Shown: piece by piece, positions 52,948 to 60,637 of the stretch | Position numbering within the stretch: the first letter of the stretch is position 1 | Layout of the letters: each line of letters opens with the position of its first letter | DNA from: JAVKFY01 sp040223615 | Lineage (GTDB): Bacteria; Pseudomonadota; Alphaproteobacteria; GCA-2731375 | Reading direction: 5' to 3' | NCBI GenBank assembly: GCA_040223615.1 | Contig: JAVKFY010000077.1 | Coordinates: forward strand, 1-64,000 | Length of the DNA: 64,000 bases | Notes under the pieces: model-generated | The model's input: the letters and a program-made list of their open reading frames with translations, nothing else | Databases searched by the model: none | Told to the model about the DNA's origin: nothing | Made by a program: the position numbers and the translations under genes

Positions 52948-53081
52948 GGCTTGGACTTTCGGCGCGGCCGCGGCCGGCGGCTCATCGCCGTGAGGCGGGC
53001 GATCAACGCCGCCAGCCGCGCTTCCAGCTCGACGAGTCGTTCCTCCAGCGCGCGAACACGCGCCAGCAATGCGATGCGCAA
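52944..53081 (-). CDS. 45-residue coiled-coil phage protein (TTG start)
   Basis: From TTG 53081, eight bases after AGGAG, it encodes RIALLARVRALEERLVELEA, a clean heptad coiled coil, and a basic Pro/Lys tail. No ATG in frame lies nearby except one at 53129 inside repeat DNA. Its stop overlaps the portal start. It may regulate or couple portal translation, or be a virion minor part. Confidence 0.6.
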   Translation of the reverse strand: MRIALLARVRALEERLVELEARLAALIARLTAMSRRPRPRRKSKP

Positions 53082-53113
53082 AGGGAATTCTCCTGTTACG
53101 TCTGAATGCTTCA

Positions 53114-53179
53114 CCGACACCCACATCACCCCGCCCTCTCCCCACTGAGGGCGGAGAGGGGCGTCGGGGTGGGGTGTCG
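53114..53179. repeat. Short palindromic repeat, type A, copy 3
   Basis: CGACACCCACATCACCCC on the left mirrors GGGGTGGGGTGTCG on the right, with the inner GCCCTCTCC/GGCGGAGAGG arms. It is a shortened member of the type A family, between portal and terminase genes. Confidence 0.75.
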
Positions 53180-53202
53180 CCGCTACAAAGGTGTTCGACG
53201 GA

Positions 53203-54693
53203 CTACGCGATCGAGCCGATCACTGGCGCCCGCAGCGGGCGCCACTCAGGCGGGGCGTTGCCACCGACGATGCCGGTGCGGAAGGCGTCCGCCGCATGGC
53301 TCGACCAGTCGTGGCGCGGACGCGCGCGCCAGGTGCCGTGCGCGTCGTCCCATTCGCGGCGATAGGCGCGCAGCGCGCGCAGGCCCTGGGCGCAGCGGAC
53401 GCCGTCGAACCAGCAGCGCGTCAGCGCCGCGCGCACCGCCTCGATCCCATCGGCGACCTCGTGGCGTGGGCAGACCTGGAAGTCGATGCCCAGACCGCCG
53501 GCGATCTCCAGCCGGCTGCGCCCGGTGCCGAGCTCGCGCACTTTGATATCGTGCGGCGCGACGTGGGCGCCGTAGTCGTAGCCGCGTTCCTCCGCGAGGC
53601 TTCGCAACAGGCCGGCGTAGTAGGCCAGCCCCTCGCCGGCGCCCTCGGCGTAGTCGACCAGGCGCAACTCCGATCCGACGCGCTGCACGAACCAGATCGC
53701 GGTGGCGTCGTCGATGCCGAGATCCCACCAGGTTTCGGTCGGCACGTCTTCGACCGGCAGCTCGGCGACGCGGCCCGCCTTCTCGGCCCGCGCCATCGCG
53801 TCACCGTAATAGGCGCCCTCGATGGCGACCTCGAAGGCCTCGTCCGGCGTGGACGGAAATTCGTGGCGCATGGCCTCGCCTTGCGTGGCGGCCTTGCGCG
53901 CATACCAGGCCATCTGTTCGCGCGTCAGCACGATGCCGTGGCGTTCGCGCAGATCGTCGAAGTAGCGCGCGACCTCGGCCTCGACCGGCGCATCGGCGGG
54001 GTCGAGCCGGTAGCTGCGCTCCTGCCACCACGGGAAGAAGTGGAAGCGGAAGTCGAGGTCGGAGAGCGGGATGCCGCGCCGTTCCAGTTCGCGGGCGCGC
54101 TGCACCAGTTCGTAGAACTCGCCCTCGCGCCCCTGCGCGGTCGACTCGATCCAGACCTGCCGACCCGGCGCCACCGCGTTCAACGCGCCGGTGCGGATCT
54201 CGCGCGCGGTCTCCGGCAGCTTCACCGAGATGCGGCCATATTCGGAGACGTGCAGCATCTGGAAGGTGCCGGAGCGCAACGAGGTGCCAACGCGAATTTC
54301 CGAATTGTTGGCGAAGCGCAGGGCATGGGCCGAGTTGCGTTCCGCCGCCAGAACCTGGCGCAGCACCAACGGCAAGCGGTCGTAGGCGAACTTGATACGG
54401 TCGCGGAAGATCGCCTCGGCGTCCTCCAGCCGGTGCGCGATGATGCCGGCACGCAGGTTCGACGTGAACAGGCAGGCGTCCAGCATCAGCAACTGGATCA
54501 GCGTGGTGAAGCCGAGCTGGCGCGCCTTCAGGATCACGTTCATTGCGTGCGCGTCGGCCAGCAGGCGGCGCTGCGCCGGGTTCGGCTTGAACACGCGTTC
54601 ACGGCCCTGGCGATCGACGATGCGGTAGAGGTTCGACAGCCGCCAGCTGCGGTCACCGAGCCGCTGGCGCAGCAAAGCCTCAGCCGTTGTCAT
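53203..54693 (-). CDS. Terminase large subunit
   Basis: 496 residues from ATG 54693. The ATPase half has a Walker-A-type ILKARQLGFTT (about 54-64), a Walker-B-type HVSEYGRIS (148-156) and WIESTAQGREG. The RNase-H-like nuclease half has TWWDLGIDDATAIWF (Asp324) and DWSSHAADAFRTG near the end. It cuts and pumps DNA into the procapsid through the portal. Confidence 0.9.
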   Translation of the reverse strand: MTTAEALLRQRLGDRSWRLSNLYRIVDRQGRERVFKPNPAQRRLLADAHAMNVILKARQLGFTTLIQLLMLDACLFTSNLRAGIIAHRLEDAEAIFRDRIKFAYDRLPLVLRQVLAAERNSAHALRFANNSEIRVGTSLRSGTFQMLHVSEYGRISVKLPETAREIRTGALNAVAPGRQVWIESTAQGREGEFYELVQRARELERRGIPLSDLDFRFHFFPWWQERSYRLDPADAPVEAEVARYFDDLRERHGIVLTREQMAWYARKAATQGEAMRHEFPSTPDEAFEVAIEGAYYGDAMARAEKAGRVAELPVEDVPTETWWDLGIDDATAIWFVQRVGSELRLVDYAEGAGEGLAYYAGLLRSLAEERGYDYGAHVAPHDIKVRELGTGRSRLEIAGGLGIDFQVCPRHEVADGIEAVRAALTRCWFDGVRCAQGLRALRAYRREWDDAHGTWRARPRHDWSSHAADAFRTGIVGGNAPPEWRPLRAPVIGSIA

Positions 54694-54886
54694 TGGCCTC
54701 GTCCTCCAGCTCACGCAGCAGTTTCGCGAGGTCGCCCTCGCCGGGCTCGCCGCCGTGGGCTTCGAGCGCGGCGGCGGCCTTGGCGGCGGCCAGCTTGTTG
54801 GCGACGATCCGGGCGCGCGCGGCGGCATCGGCGTCGTCGGGGATCGGCTCCAGGTAGACGCTCTTGAAGTAGTCCAGCGGCGACAT
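54680..54886 (-). CDS. Terminase small subunit-like
   Basis: 68 residues from ATG 54886, overlapping the large subunit by 14 bases. It reads SPLDYFKSVYLEPIPDDADA followed by helices. The in-frame codons upstream (54887-54985) spell a basic stretch KSKPVARRRRAAPKRAPKSA typical of the DNA-binding head of small terminases, yet contain no ATG, GTG or TTG. Either the head is lost or translation starts at a non-standard codon. Confidence 0.6.
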   Translation of the reverse strand: MSPLDYFKSVYLEPIPDDADAAARARIVANKLAAAKAAAALEAHGGEPGEGDLAKLLRELEDEANDNG

Positions 54887-55216
54887 CTGCTCGGCGACCC
54901 CGAGGGCGCTTTTCGGCGCGCGCTTGGGCGCCGCACGGCGCCGGCGGGCGACGGGCTTCGACTTCTCGGCCGGAAACGAAAAGGGCCCGGCCGCCGAAAA
55001 GGCTGCCAGACCCTGGAAATGAAAGCGCCCGCGACCGTCAGTCCTGTCGCGAGCGTGAGGGAACTATCTTAAATTCGGCGCCCGACCGTCAAACCGAAAA
55101 TCTACCGGCATCGTTGTACCGGCCTTGAGCCGGCATCTACAGGCTGATGGCTTGCGTGACTTAGACCGTCGATCCCGGCTCGCGCTCCGCTTGCCGGCGA
55201 TGACCGCCTGCGGCGG
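54887..55216. other. Region between small terminase and infA
   Basis: Holds, right to left: the infA terminator hairpin, a palindromic fragment near 55110-55140 (CCGGCATC/GAGCCGGCATC), a promoter-like pair (55065-55092), an inverted repeat CGCGAC/GTCGCG (55030-55051), and an in-frame basic leader of the terminase small subunit without a start codon. No tRNA or att core was found. Confidence 0.5.
55065..55092 (-). promoter_or_regulatory. Promoter-like element upstream of the phage operon
   Basis: Minus strand: TTGACG at 55092-55087 and TAAGAT at 55071-55066 (spacing 15) or AAGATA one base on (spacing 16). The spacing is a little short, but this is the best sigma70-like pair above the terminase genes. 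Confidence 0.4.
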
Positions 55217-55219
55217 TCA
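55201..55219 (-). terminator. Hairpin overlapping the infA stop
   Basis: TGACCGCC, loop TGC, GGCGGTCA: a perfect eight-pair hairpin whose right arm includes the infA TGA (55219-55217). There is no clear T-run after it, so it may stabilise or end the infA transcript. Confidence 0.5.
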
Positions 55220-55435
55220 CTTGTGCCGGAAGACGATGCGGCCCTTGGTCAGGTCGTACGGCGTCATCTCCACGTCGACGCGGTCGCCCGCCATGACGCG
55301 GATGCGGAACTTCCTCATTTTCCCGGCGGTGTGCGCAATGATCTCGTGCTCGTTGTCGAGCTTCACGCGGAACATCGCGTTCGGCAGTTTTTCCTCCACG
55401 GTGCCGGAGAAGGTGAGCGGTTCCTCTTTCGCCAC
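55217..55435 (-). CDS. infA: Translation initiation factor IF-1
   Basis: 72 residues, the standard length. The S1-like OB fold reads TFSGTVEEKLPNAMFRVKLD, then HEIIAHTAGKMRKFRIRVMA and DVEMTPYDLTKGRIVFRHK, nearly the full consensus. It occupies the A site of the 30S subunit during initiation. It ends in a hairpin beyond which the phage remnant lies. Confidence 0.96.
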   Translation of the reverse strand: MAKEEPLTFSGTVEEKLPNAMFRVKLDNEHEIIAHTAGKMRKFRIRVMAGDRVDVEMTPYDLTKGRIVFRHK

Positions 55436-55499
55436 GAACTGATCCTCTAACGGTGAACGGTGACCCTGAACTAGCGGTGAGACGGCTGCGCGTCAATGT

Positions 55500-56258
55500 C
55501 TACGAATCGCGGGCGCCGTGACGACCGGCGCCAGCGCGGAATCGCGCCGCGCCGCCGGCCGCTTCCCGGCGCTTGGCGTCGAGCGACAGCTCGGTCTCGC
55601 GCGCCAGGGCCTCGGCCAGGGGCCGCCCGGCCTGGGCATAGACCGAGGCGCGGTCGGAGCGCATGGCGATCTGCGGAAAGCCGGCGACCTGATGCGCAAG
55701 TTCCAGCGCTGCGGCGAGGCTGGTGCCGTCGGGCACCACGCGGGTGGCCAACCCCAGTTGCCTGGCTTCGGCGGCGCCGACCGGGCGGCCGGTGATCATC
55801 ATGTCGAGCGCCGGGCCCATGCCGATCACGCGCGGCAGGCGCACCGTGGTGCCGTCGCTCATTGGCACGCCCCAGCGCCGCGAGAACACGCCGAACACCG
55901 CGCTTTCCTCGGCGATGCGGATGTCGCACCACAGCGCCAGGCCGAGCCCGCCGGCACACGCATGGCCGGCGACCGCAGCAATCACCGGCTTGGAGACCAA
56001 GGGCGCGGTCGGGCCGTCGTCGTGCGTGGCCCAGGCCTGGTAGTCGACGCCGTCGGCCAGCTCCTTCAGGTCGGCGCCGGCGCAGAACGCGCCGCCCGCC
56101 CCGGTCAGTACCGCGACGCACGCGTCGTCATCGGCATCGAACGCCTTGAACGCACGCGCCAGTTCAGCGGCGCTGGCGGTGTCGAGCGCGTTGCGGGCGT
56201 GCGGACGGTCGATGGTCAGCGTGGTGACCGGGCCGTCGCGCTCAACCCGGATACTCAC
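55500..56258 (-). CDS. Crotonase-fold protein without catalytic glutamates
   Basis: 252 residues from GTG 56258; a TTG at 56270 is an alternative. The crotonase scaffold is clear: DRPHARNALDTASAAELARA, GGAFCAGADLKELADG, VAGHACAGGLGLALWCDIRI and FSRRWGVPMSDGTTVRLPRV. The first catalytic Glu position (as in GGGCELAL) is Gly, and the second region (PEIxLG) is replaced by SRRWGVP, so it lacks both residues needed for hydration. A different crotonase chemistry or binding is expected. Confidence 0.85.
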   Translation of the reverse strand: MSIRVERDGPVTTLTIDRPHARNALDTASAAELARAFKAFDADDDACVAVLTGAGGAFCAGADLKELADGVDYQAWATHDDGPTAPLVSKPVIAAVAGHACAGGLGLALWCDIRIAEESAVFGVFSRRWGVPMSDGTTVRLPRVIGMGPALDMMITGRPVGAAEARQLGLATRVVPDGTSLAAALELAHQVAGFPQIAMRSDRASVYAQAGRPLAEALARETELSLDAKRREAAGGAARFRAGAGRHGARDS

Positions 56259-56313
56259 GGCCGTGCCCAACAGGACACGGCCTGGCGTTGAAGATGATCA
56301 TGCTGTTGCGCGC

Positions 56314-56832
56314 TCATCGCTTCCCCTTGTCCTTCTGGTAGTAGCGCACCCGCATGGCGGCGAAGGTCACATCGTGCTTGTAGGTCATGCCGAGCTTCTC
56401 CAGCACCTTGCGCGAGCCGGTGTTCTCAGGGCGCACAAGGCCGATCACGCGTTTCAGGCCGACCGGGCCGAAGCCGAAGGCCAGCGTCGCGCCCGCCGCC
56501 TCGCTGGCCAGCCCCTGGCCCCAGGCGGCGCGCGCCAGGGCATAGAGCACCTCGACCTCGCCGAACTCGTCGACCCGGTTGAGCCCGCAATGGCCGACCA
56601 GCGCGCCGCCGCGGCGTTCGAACAGCCCCCAGATGCCGAAGCCCTGTTGTTTCCACAGGTCGAGGAACTGCGGAATGCGCTGCGCCGCGATGGCCTCGCC
56701 CTCGCCGGCCTTGTCGGCGCCGCCGGGGAGCCAGCGGATCACCTGCGGGTCGGAACGGATCGCGGCATAGGCCGGCACGTCCTCGCGCTCCATCGGTCGC
56801 AGGATCAGGCGCGGTGTCTCAATCGTCTTCAC
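56314..56832 (-). CDS. GNAT-family acetyltransferase (RimJ/RimL-like)
   Basis: 172 residues. TPRLILRPMEREDVPAYAAI and the acetyl-CoA motif region YALARAAWGQGLASEAAGA, then GLKRVIGLVRPENTGSRKVL, fit the RimJ/RimL branch. It acetylates an amine, possibly a ribosomal-protein N-terminus. It overlaps the NUDIX gene start-to-end by 14 bases on the same strand. Confidence 0.85.
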   Translation of the reverse strand: MKTIETPRLILRPMEREDVPAYAAIRSDPQVIRWLPGGADKAGEGEAIAAQRIPQFLDLWKQQGFGIWGLFERRGGALVGHCGLNRVDEFGEVEVLYALARAAWGQGLASEAAGATLAFGFGPVGLKRVIGLVRPENTGSRKVLEKLGMTYKHDVTFAAMRVRYYQKDKGKR

Positions 56833-57697
56833 GCGGCGGCCCTCCCACCAGGTCCCAGCGACGCAGGCCGGCGATGACGGACAGATAATCCGGCTCGTCC
56901 GGGCCGATCACGCCGTGGCGGATCAGGAAGTCGATCACCACGACGGCGCAGTTCGGCTTGAAGGCGTCGCCCTGGCGCAGCATCGCCAGGACGTGCGTAG
57001 CCGGCAGCAGGTCGAAGCCCTGCACCTCGCCGTCGCGGTTGTGGGGCGTGAAGCCGGCCGGCAAGCGCAGGTCGAAGCAATATTCGATGCCGCGTTCCAG
57101 CCCCGCCGGGCTTTCCACGCAGGCGGTGATGACACCGGCCGGACGGGCCTGCGCGATCAGCGCGCGGGCGATGCCGGCCTCCTCGTCGGCCTCGCGCGGC
57201 AGGGTCTCGGCCGGACTTTCGCCGTAGGGGACGGCGCCGGCGGTCAGCACATCGGCGCGCCCGGGGTAGGTTTGCTTGGTCGACGCGCGGCGCGCCACCC
57301 ACAGGCGCAGGCCGTCGCCGTCCTCGACATAGCCGTTGAGGTGCACGCCGCGGGTGATGGTGCCGAAGACCGTGGCGGCGGCGCGCTCGATCCGGGCCAG
57401 CGGTTCGGCGCCCAGGCGCACCGGGATGCCGTAGGGCTCGTCGCGCCAGCCGGTGATGTGCCCGGCCTGGTGCATGTCGGCGACGATGTCGGCCAGGGCG
57501 CCGGAGCGCGCCAGGAAACTGCCCAAGGTCGGGTCGAGCGTCACGCCGTCGCTGCCCATCGACAGCGCGTCATACTGGAACAGGGTTTCCGACAGGGCGC
57601 GGTCGATCCAGCCGACCGGTTCGCGGGCGATCCGGAAGGGTTGGTAGCGCGCACGGTCGGCGACCTGCGCGGCGTTGATGCGGTCGAGCAGCGACAT
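56819..57697 (-). CDS. NUDIX hydrolase with N-terminal DUF4743-like domain
   Basis: 292 residues from ATG 57697. A full Nudix box is present: GAVPYGESPAETLPREADEE followed by Ala-Gly-Ile (G-x5-E-x7-REUxEExGU). The first 110 residues match the DUF4743-type extension that sits ahead of the box. Cleaves nucleoside diphosphates linked to another group; the substrate is unknown. The frame is open further upstream but only as a shadow of the methyltransferase gene. Confidence 0.87.
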   Translation of the reverse strand: MSLLDRINAAQVADRARYQPFRIAREPVGWIDRALSETLFQYDALSMGSDGVTLDPTLGSFLARSGALADIVADMHQAGHITGWRDEPYGIPVRLGAEPLARIERAAATVFGTITRGVHLNGYVEDGDGLRLWVARRASTKQTYPGRADVLTAGAVPYGESPAETLPREADEEAGIARALIAQARPAGVITACVESPAGLERGIEYCFDLRLPAGFTPHNRDGEVQGFDLLPATHVLAMLRQGDAFKPNCAVVVIDFLIRHGVIGPDEPDYLSVIAGLRRWDLVGGPPREDD

Positions 57698-57745
57698 GGC
57701 CGGCAAGGTAGCGACGGCGGCGGCCGGACGCCATAGACTGTCGAC

Positions 57746-58417
57746 ATGCAGACCCGCCCCACGCCCGAAACCTGGCCCCGAGGCCGCTTCGTGCGCCGCA
57801 ACACCGCGATCGAGCGGCCGTCGCTGGTGCCCGAGATCGCCCTGCACCTGGCCAGCGAGGTGACACCGCTGTGGCAGCTCACGGAAGCCGAGCTGTCGGC
57901 GACCGGGCTGGCGCCGCCCTACTGGGCCTTTGCCTGGGCCGGCGGCCAGGCGCTGGCGCGCTACCTGATCGACAATCCGCATCTGGCGGCGGGCCAGGAC
58001 GTGCTCGACCTGGGCAGCGGGTCCGGCCTGGTCGCGATCGCCGCCAAGCAATGCGGCGCGGCGCGGGTAACGGCGTCGGATATCGACCCGTTCGCCGTCG
58101 CCGCGATCCGCCTCAACGCGTGGCTCAACCGGGTTCGGGTGACGGCGACCGGCGCCGACCTGCTGGCCGCGCCGCTGGCCGGCTGGCCGGTGATCTGCGC
58201 CGCCGACATCTGGTACGAGGGACCGACGGCGCGGCAGGCCGAGGCGCGGCTGCGCGCCGCCGCCGCCGAGGGCCGGCTGGTGCTGGTCGGCGATCCTGGC
58301 CGCCACCACCTGCCGAAGCTGGGCCTGGAGGAGCTGGCGACCTACCGCGTGCCGGTGAACCGCGACCTGGAGGACTGTTCGATCGCCTGCACCCGCGTTT
58401 GGCGGATGCTGCCATGA
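57746..58417 (+). CDS. Class I methyltransferase, ETFB-lysine type
   Basis: 223 residues. SAM-binding block VLDLGSGSGLVAIAAKQCGA, then ASDIDPFAVAAIRLNAWLN and ADIWYEGPTARQAEARLRA. The pattern and the aromatic PPYWAFAWAGGQALARYL fit the ETFBKMT family that methylates electron-transfer flavoprotein beta. It overlaps the next methyltransferase gene (ATGA). Confidence 0.8.
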   Translation: MQTRPTPETWPRGRFVRRNTAIERPSLVPEIALHLASEVTPLWQLTEAELSATGLAPPYWAFAWAGGQALARYLIDNPHLAAGQDVLDLGSGSGLVAIAAKQCGAARVTASDIDPFAVAAIRLNAWLNRVRVTATGADLLAAPLAGWPVICAADIWYEGPTARQAEARLRAAAAEGRLVLVGDPGRHHLPKLGLEELATYRVPVNRDLEDCSIACTRVWRMLP

Positions 58418-59004
58418 CCACGAACGCCCGCTTCAACCGCTACCTCGACGCCACCAAGGGCCGGCCGCCGCGCGAGACCACGTTGCAGGCGCTGGAGCTG
58501 TTCGACGAACCCGGGCTGGCGGTCGACCTGGGCTGCGGCGCCGGACGCGACGCGCTGCCGATGCTGCAACGCGGCTGGCGGGTGCTGGGCATCGACAGCA
58601 ACCCGGAGGCGATCCGCCGCCTGGCCGAGGCCGCCGGCGACGACCGGAACCTGCAGACCCAGGTGGCCGGCTACGCCGAGGCCGAATGGCCGGCGTGCGA
58701 ACTGGTGAACAGCTCCTTCGCCCTGCCCTTCTGTCCGGCGGCCGACTTCGCCGACGTATGGCGTCGCATCGTCGCCAGCCTCAGGCCGGGAGGCGTCTTC
58801 GCCGGTCAGCTGTTCGGGCCGAACGACGATTTCGCCAAGCGCGGCATCGTGGTGCAGACCCGCGCCGAGGTGGAAGCGCTGCTCGACGGCCTGGAGATCA
58901 TTCGGCTGGACGAAGTCGAGGAAGACGGCACCACGGCCGTTGGCGAAGGCAAGCACTGGCACATCTTCCACATCGTCGTGCGCAAGCCGGAGGAGCAGCC
59001 ATGA
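58414..59004 (+). CDS. Small class I methyltransferase (TehB-like)
   Basis: 196 residues from ATG 58414. VDLGCGAGRDALPMLQRGWR, then VLGIDSNPEAIRRLAEAAGD, and PGGVFAGQLFGPNDDFAK give a standard SAM fold of TehB-like size. Its substrate is open. Coupled by overlap at both ends. Confidence 0.82.
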   Translation: MTTNARFNRYLDATKGRPPRETTLQALELFDEPGLAVDLGCGAGRDALPMLQRGWRVLGIDSNPEAIRRLAEAAGDDRNLQTQVAGYAEAEWPACELVNSSFALPFCPAADFADVWRRIVASLRPGGVFAGQLFGPNDDFAKRGIVVQTRAEVEALLDGLEIIRLDEVEEDGTTAVGEGKHWHIFHIVVRKPEEQP

Positions 59005-59783
59005 GCGAGCCACTGGCGCTGATCGAGCTGGAGGTGATCAACCGGGTCGGCTGGCTGCGCTACAACCGGCCGCCGCTCAATGCCTTCAACTGGCAGATGG
59101 TGGCGGACGTGGCGGATGGGCTGGCGCGGCTGTCGGCCGACCCGCAGGTGCGCGTCATCGTCATCGGCAGCGCGGTCGAGAAATACTTCTCCGCCGGCGC
59201 CGAGCTGCAGGAGTTCGTCGACATCGGCGGGGTGCGGATGCGCGAGTGGGCGCTGCGCTGTCATGCCATCGTCCATCGGCTTCGCGACATGCCGCAGCCG
59301 ACGCTGGCGGCGATCGGCGGCACCGCGGTCGGCGGCGGGCTCGAGATGACCTTGCACTGCGATCTGCGTTTCGTCGGCGCCGGCGCCCGCTTCGGCCAGC
59401 CAGAGATCAACATCGGCTTCATCCCGCCGATCGCCACGACGCAGGCGCTGGCCCGGCTTATCGGCCGCAGCCGCGCCATCCGCTACCTTTACGACGGCGC
59501 CATCCTCAAGGCCGACGAAGCGCTGCGCATCGGCCTGGTCGACGAGGTCGTGCCCGACGCCGACCTGACCGCGCACGTGCAGGCCTACGCCGAGGCGCTG
59601 GCCGCGAAGCCGCGGGCGGCGCTGGCCGCGATCCGGCGCACGGTTACCGTCGGCGGCGGCATGAGTTTCGAGGACGGACTGGCGCTGGAGCTGGAGGAAG
59701 TCGTCAAACTGGCCGACGACCCCGACTTCGCCGAAGGCGTGGACGCCTTCCTGGCCAAACGAAAGCCGACCTGGCGCGATTGA
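59001..59783 (+). CDS. Enoyl-CoA hydratase/isomerase family enzyme
   Basis: 260 residues from ATG 59001. Unlike the gene at 55500, both catalytic positions are intact: AAIGGTAVGGGLEMTLHCDL (first Glu) and RFGQPEINIGFIPPIATTQA (second Glu). It should hydrate trans-2-enoyl-CoA or isomerise it. Coupled (ATGA) to the methyltransferase and followed 13 bases later by another methyltransferase. Confidence 0.9.
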   Translation: MSEPLALIELEVINRVGWLRYNRPPLNAFNWQMVADVADGLARLSADPQVRVIVIGSAVEKYFSAGAELQEFVDIGGVRMREWALRCHAIVHRLRDMPQPTLAAIGGTAVGGGLEMTLHCDLRFVGAGARFGQPEINIGFIPPIATTQALARLIGRSRAIRYLYDGAILKADEALRIGLVDEVVPDADLTAHVQAYAEALAAKPRAALAAIRRTVTVGGGMSFEDGLALELEEVVKLADDPDFAEGVDAFLAKRKPTWRD

Positions 59784-59796
59784 GCGGGAGAAGACG

Positions 59797-60636
59797 ATGA
59801 GCGGACACGACTACCAGGCCTGGCAGCACCAGCACTGGGCGGAGAGTGCCGACGACTGGGAGAAGTGGGCCGAGGCCGTGGCGCCGCAGGCGGAGGGCTT
59901 CAACCGGCCGCTGATCGAGGCCGCCGGCATCGGCGCCGGACATCGCGTGCTCGACATGGCGTGCGGTGCCGGCGAGCCGTCGCTGACTGCCGCCGCGGCC
60001 GTGGGGCCGTCGGGCCATGTCACCGCGTCGGACTATGCGGCCGAGATGGTCGCGGTGACCGAGCGGCGCGCGAAAGCCAGCGGCGTCGCCAACATGGCGT
60101 TCCAGCGCGCCGACATGGCCGACCTGCCGTTCGACGACGCCAGCTTCGAAGCGGTGATCTGCCGCTTCGGCTTCATGTACACCGACGCGCCGGACAGATG
60201 CGCCGCCGAAGTGCTGCGCGTGCTGAAGTCCGGCGGCCGGGTGGCGCTGATGGTCTGGGGGCCGAAGCCGTCGAACACGGTGCTGTCGGTGGCGATGGAG
60301 GCCGGCAACGCGGTGGTGGGGATGATGGACGAGGACGCCGCCGCACACTCCTCGATCTACGCCGAGGAAGGCTCGATGACCGGATTCTTCGAACGTGCCG
60401 GCTTCGCCGAAGTGAAGGAGACCGACCTGCAATTCAAGCCGTCGATTCCGGCGACGATGAAATTCTGGACCCCGATCGTCGGCATGAACCTGGGGTCGGC
60501 GATGCGCGGCATGAGCCAGGACGAGGTGAAGGCCGTCGACGACGCCATCGCGGCGGCCTACGCGCCGTTCATCGAGGACGGCAAGTACCGGCTGAGCGCC
60601 CACGTGCGCATTCTGTCGGCCCGAAAGCCGGGGTGA
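59797..60636 (+). CDS. Class I methyltransferase, UbiE/COQ5-like
   Basis: 279 residues. HRVLDMACGAGEPSLTAAAA, FQRADMADLPFDDASFEAVI, and LRVLKSGGRVALMVWGPKP fit methyltransferase-11-type enzymes. Long N-terminus (DYQAWQHQHWAESADDWEKW) is a known variant. Substrate unknown. Confidence 0.85.
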   Translation: MSGHDYQAWQHQHWAESADDWEKWAEAVAPQAEGFNRPLIEAAGIGAGHRVLDMACGAGEPSLTAAAAVGPSGHVTASDYAAEMVAVTERRAKASGVANMAFQRADMADLPFDDASFEAVICRFGFMYTDAPDRCAAEVLRVLKSGGRVALMVWGPKPSNTVLSVAMEAGNAVVGMMDEDAAAHSSIYAEEGSMTGFFERAGFAEVKETDLQFKPSIPATMKFWTPIVGMNLGSAMRGMSQDEVKAVDDAIAAAYAPFIEDGKYRLSAHVRILSARKPG

Positions 60637-60637
60637 A

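Larger units (their letters stand above)
34969..55092 (-). mobile_element. Short-tailed prophage remnant, structural module only
   Basis: A continuous minus-strand block in the order small terminase, large terminase, portal, internal virion protein, scaffold, capsid, adaptor/tail proteins, tail fibre, lysis proteins and holin. No tape-measure or sheath gene is present, so it is of podovirus type. I see no integrase, repressor, replication gene, excisionase or endolysin. Three genes are disrupted and two repeats shared with host DNA lie inside it. Left edge abuts a host thioesterase gene; right edge lies upstream of infA. Exact ends and att sites were not found. Confidence 0.85.

Noticed and set aside
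55030..55051. Inverted repeat CGCGAC/GTCGCG as attachment site core
   Set aside because: No second copy was seen at the other end of the element and no integrase is present.
34969..55092. Type VI secretion or tailocin cluster
   Set aside because: No sheath, tube, baseplate or tape-measure genes; terminase, portal and capsid show a head-containing virus.
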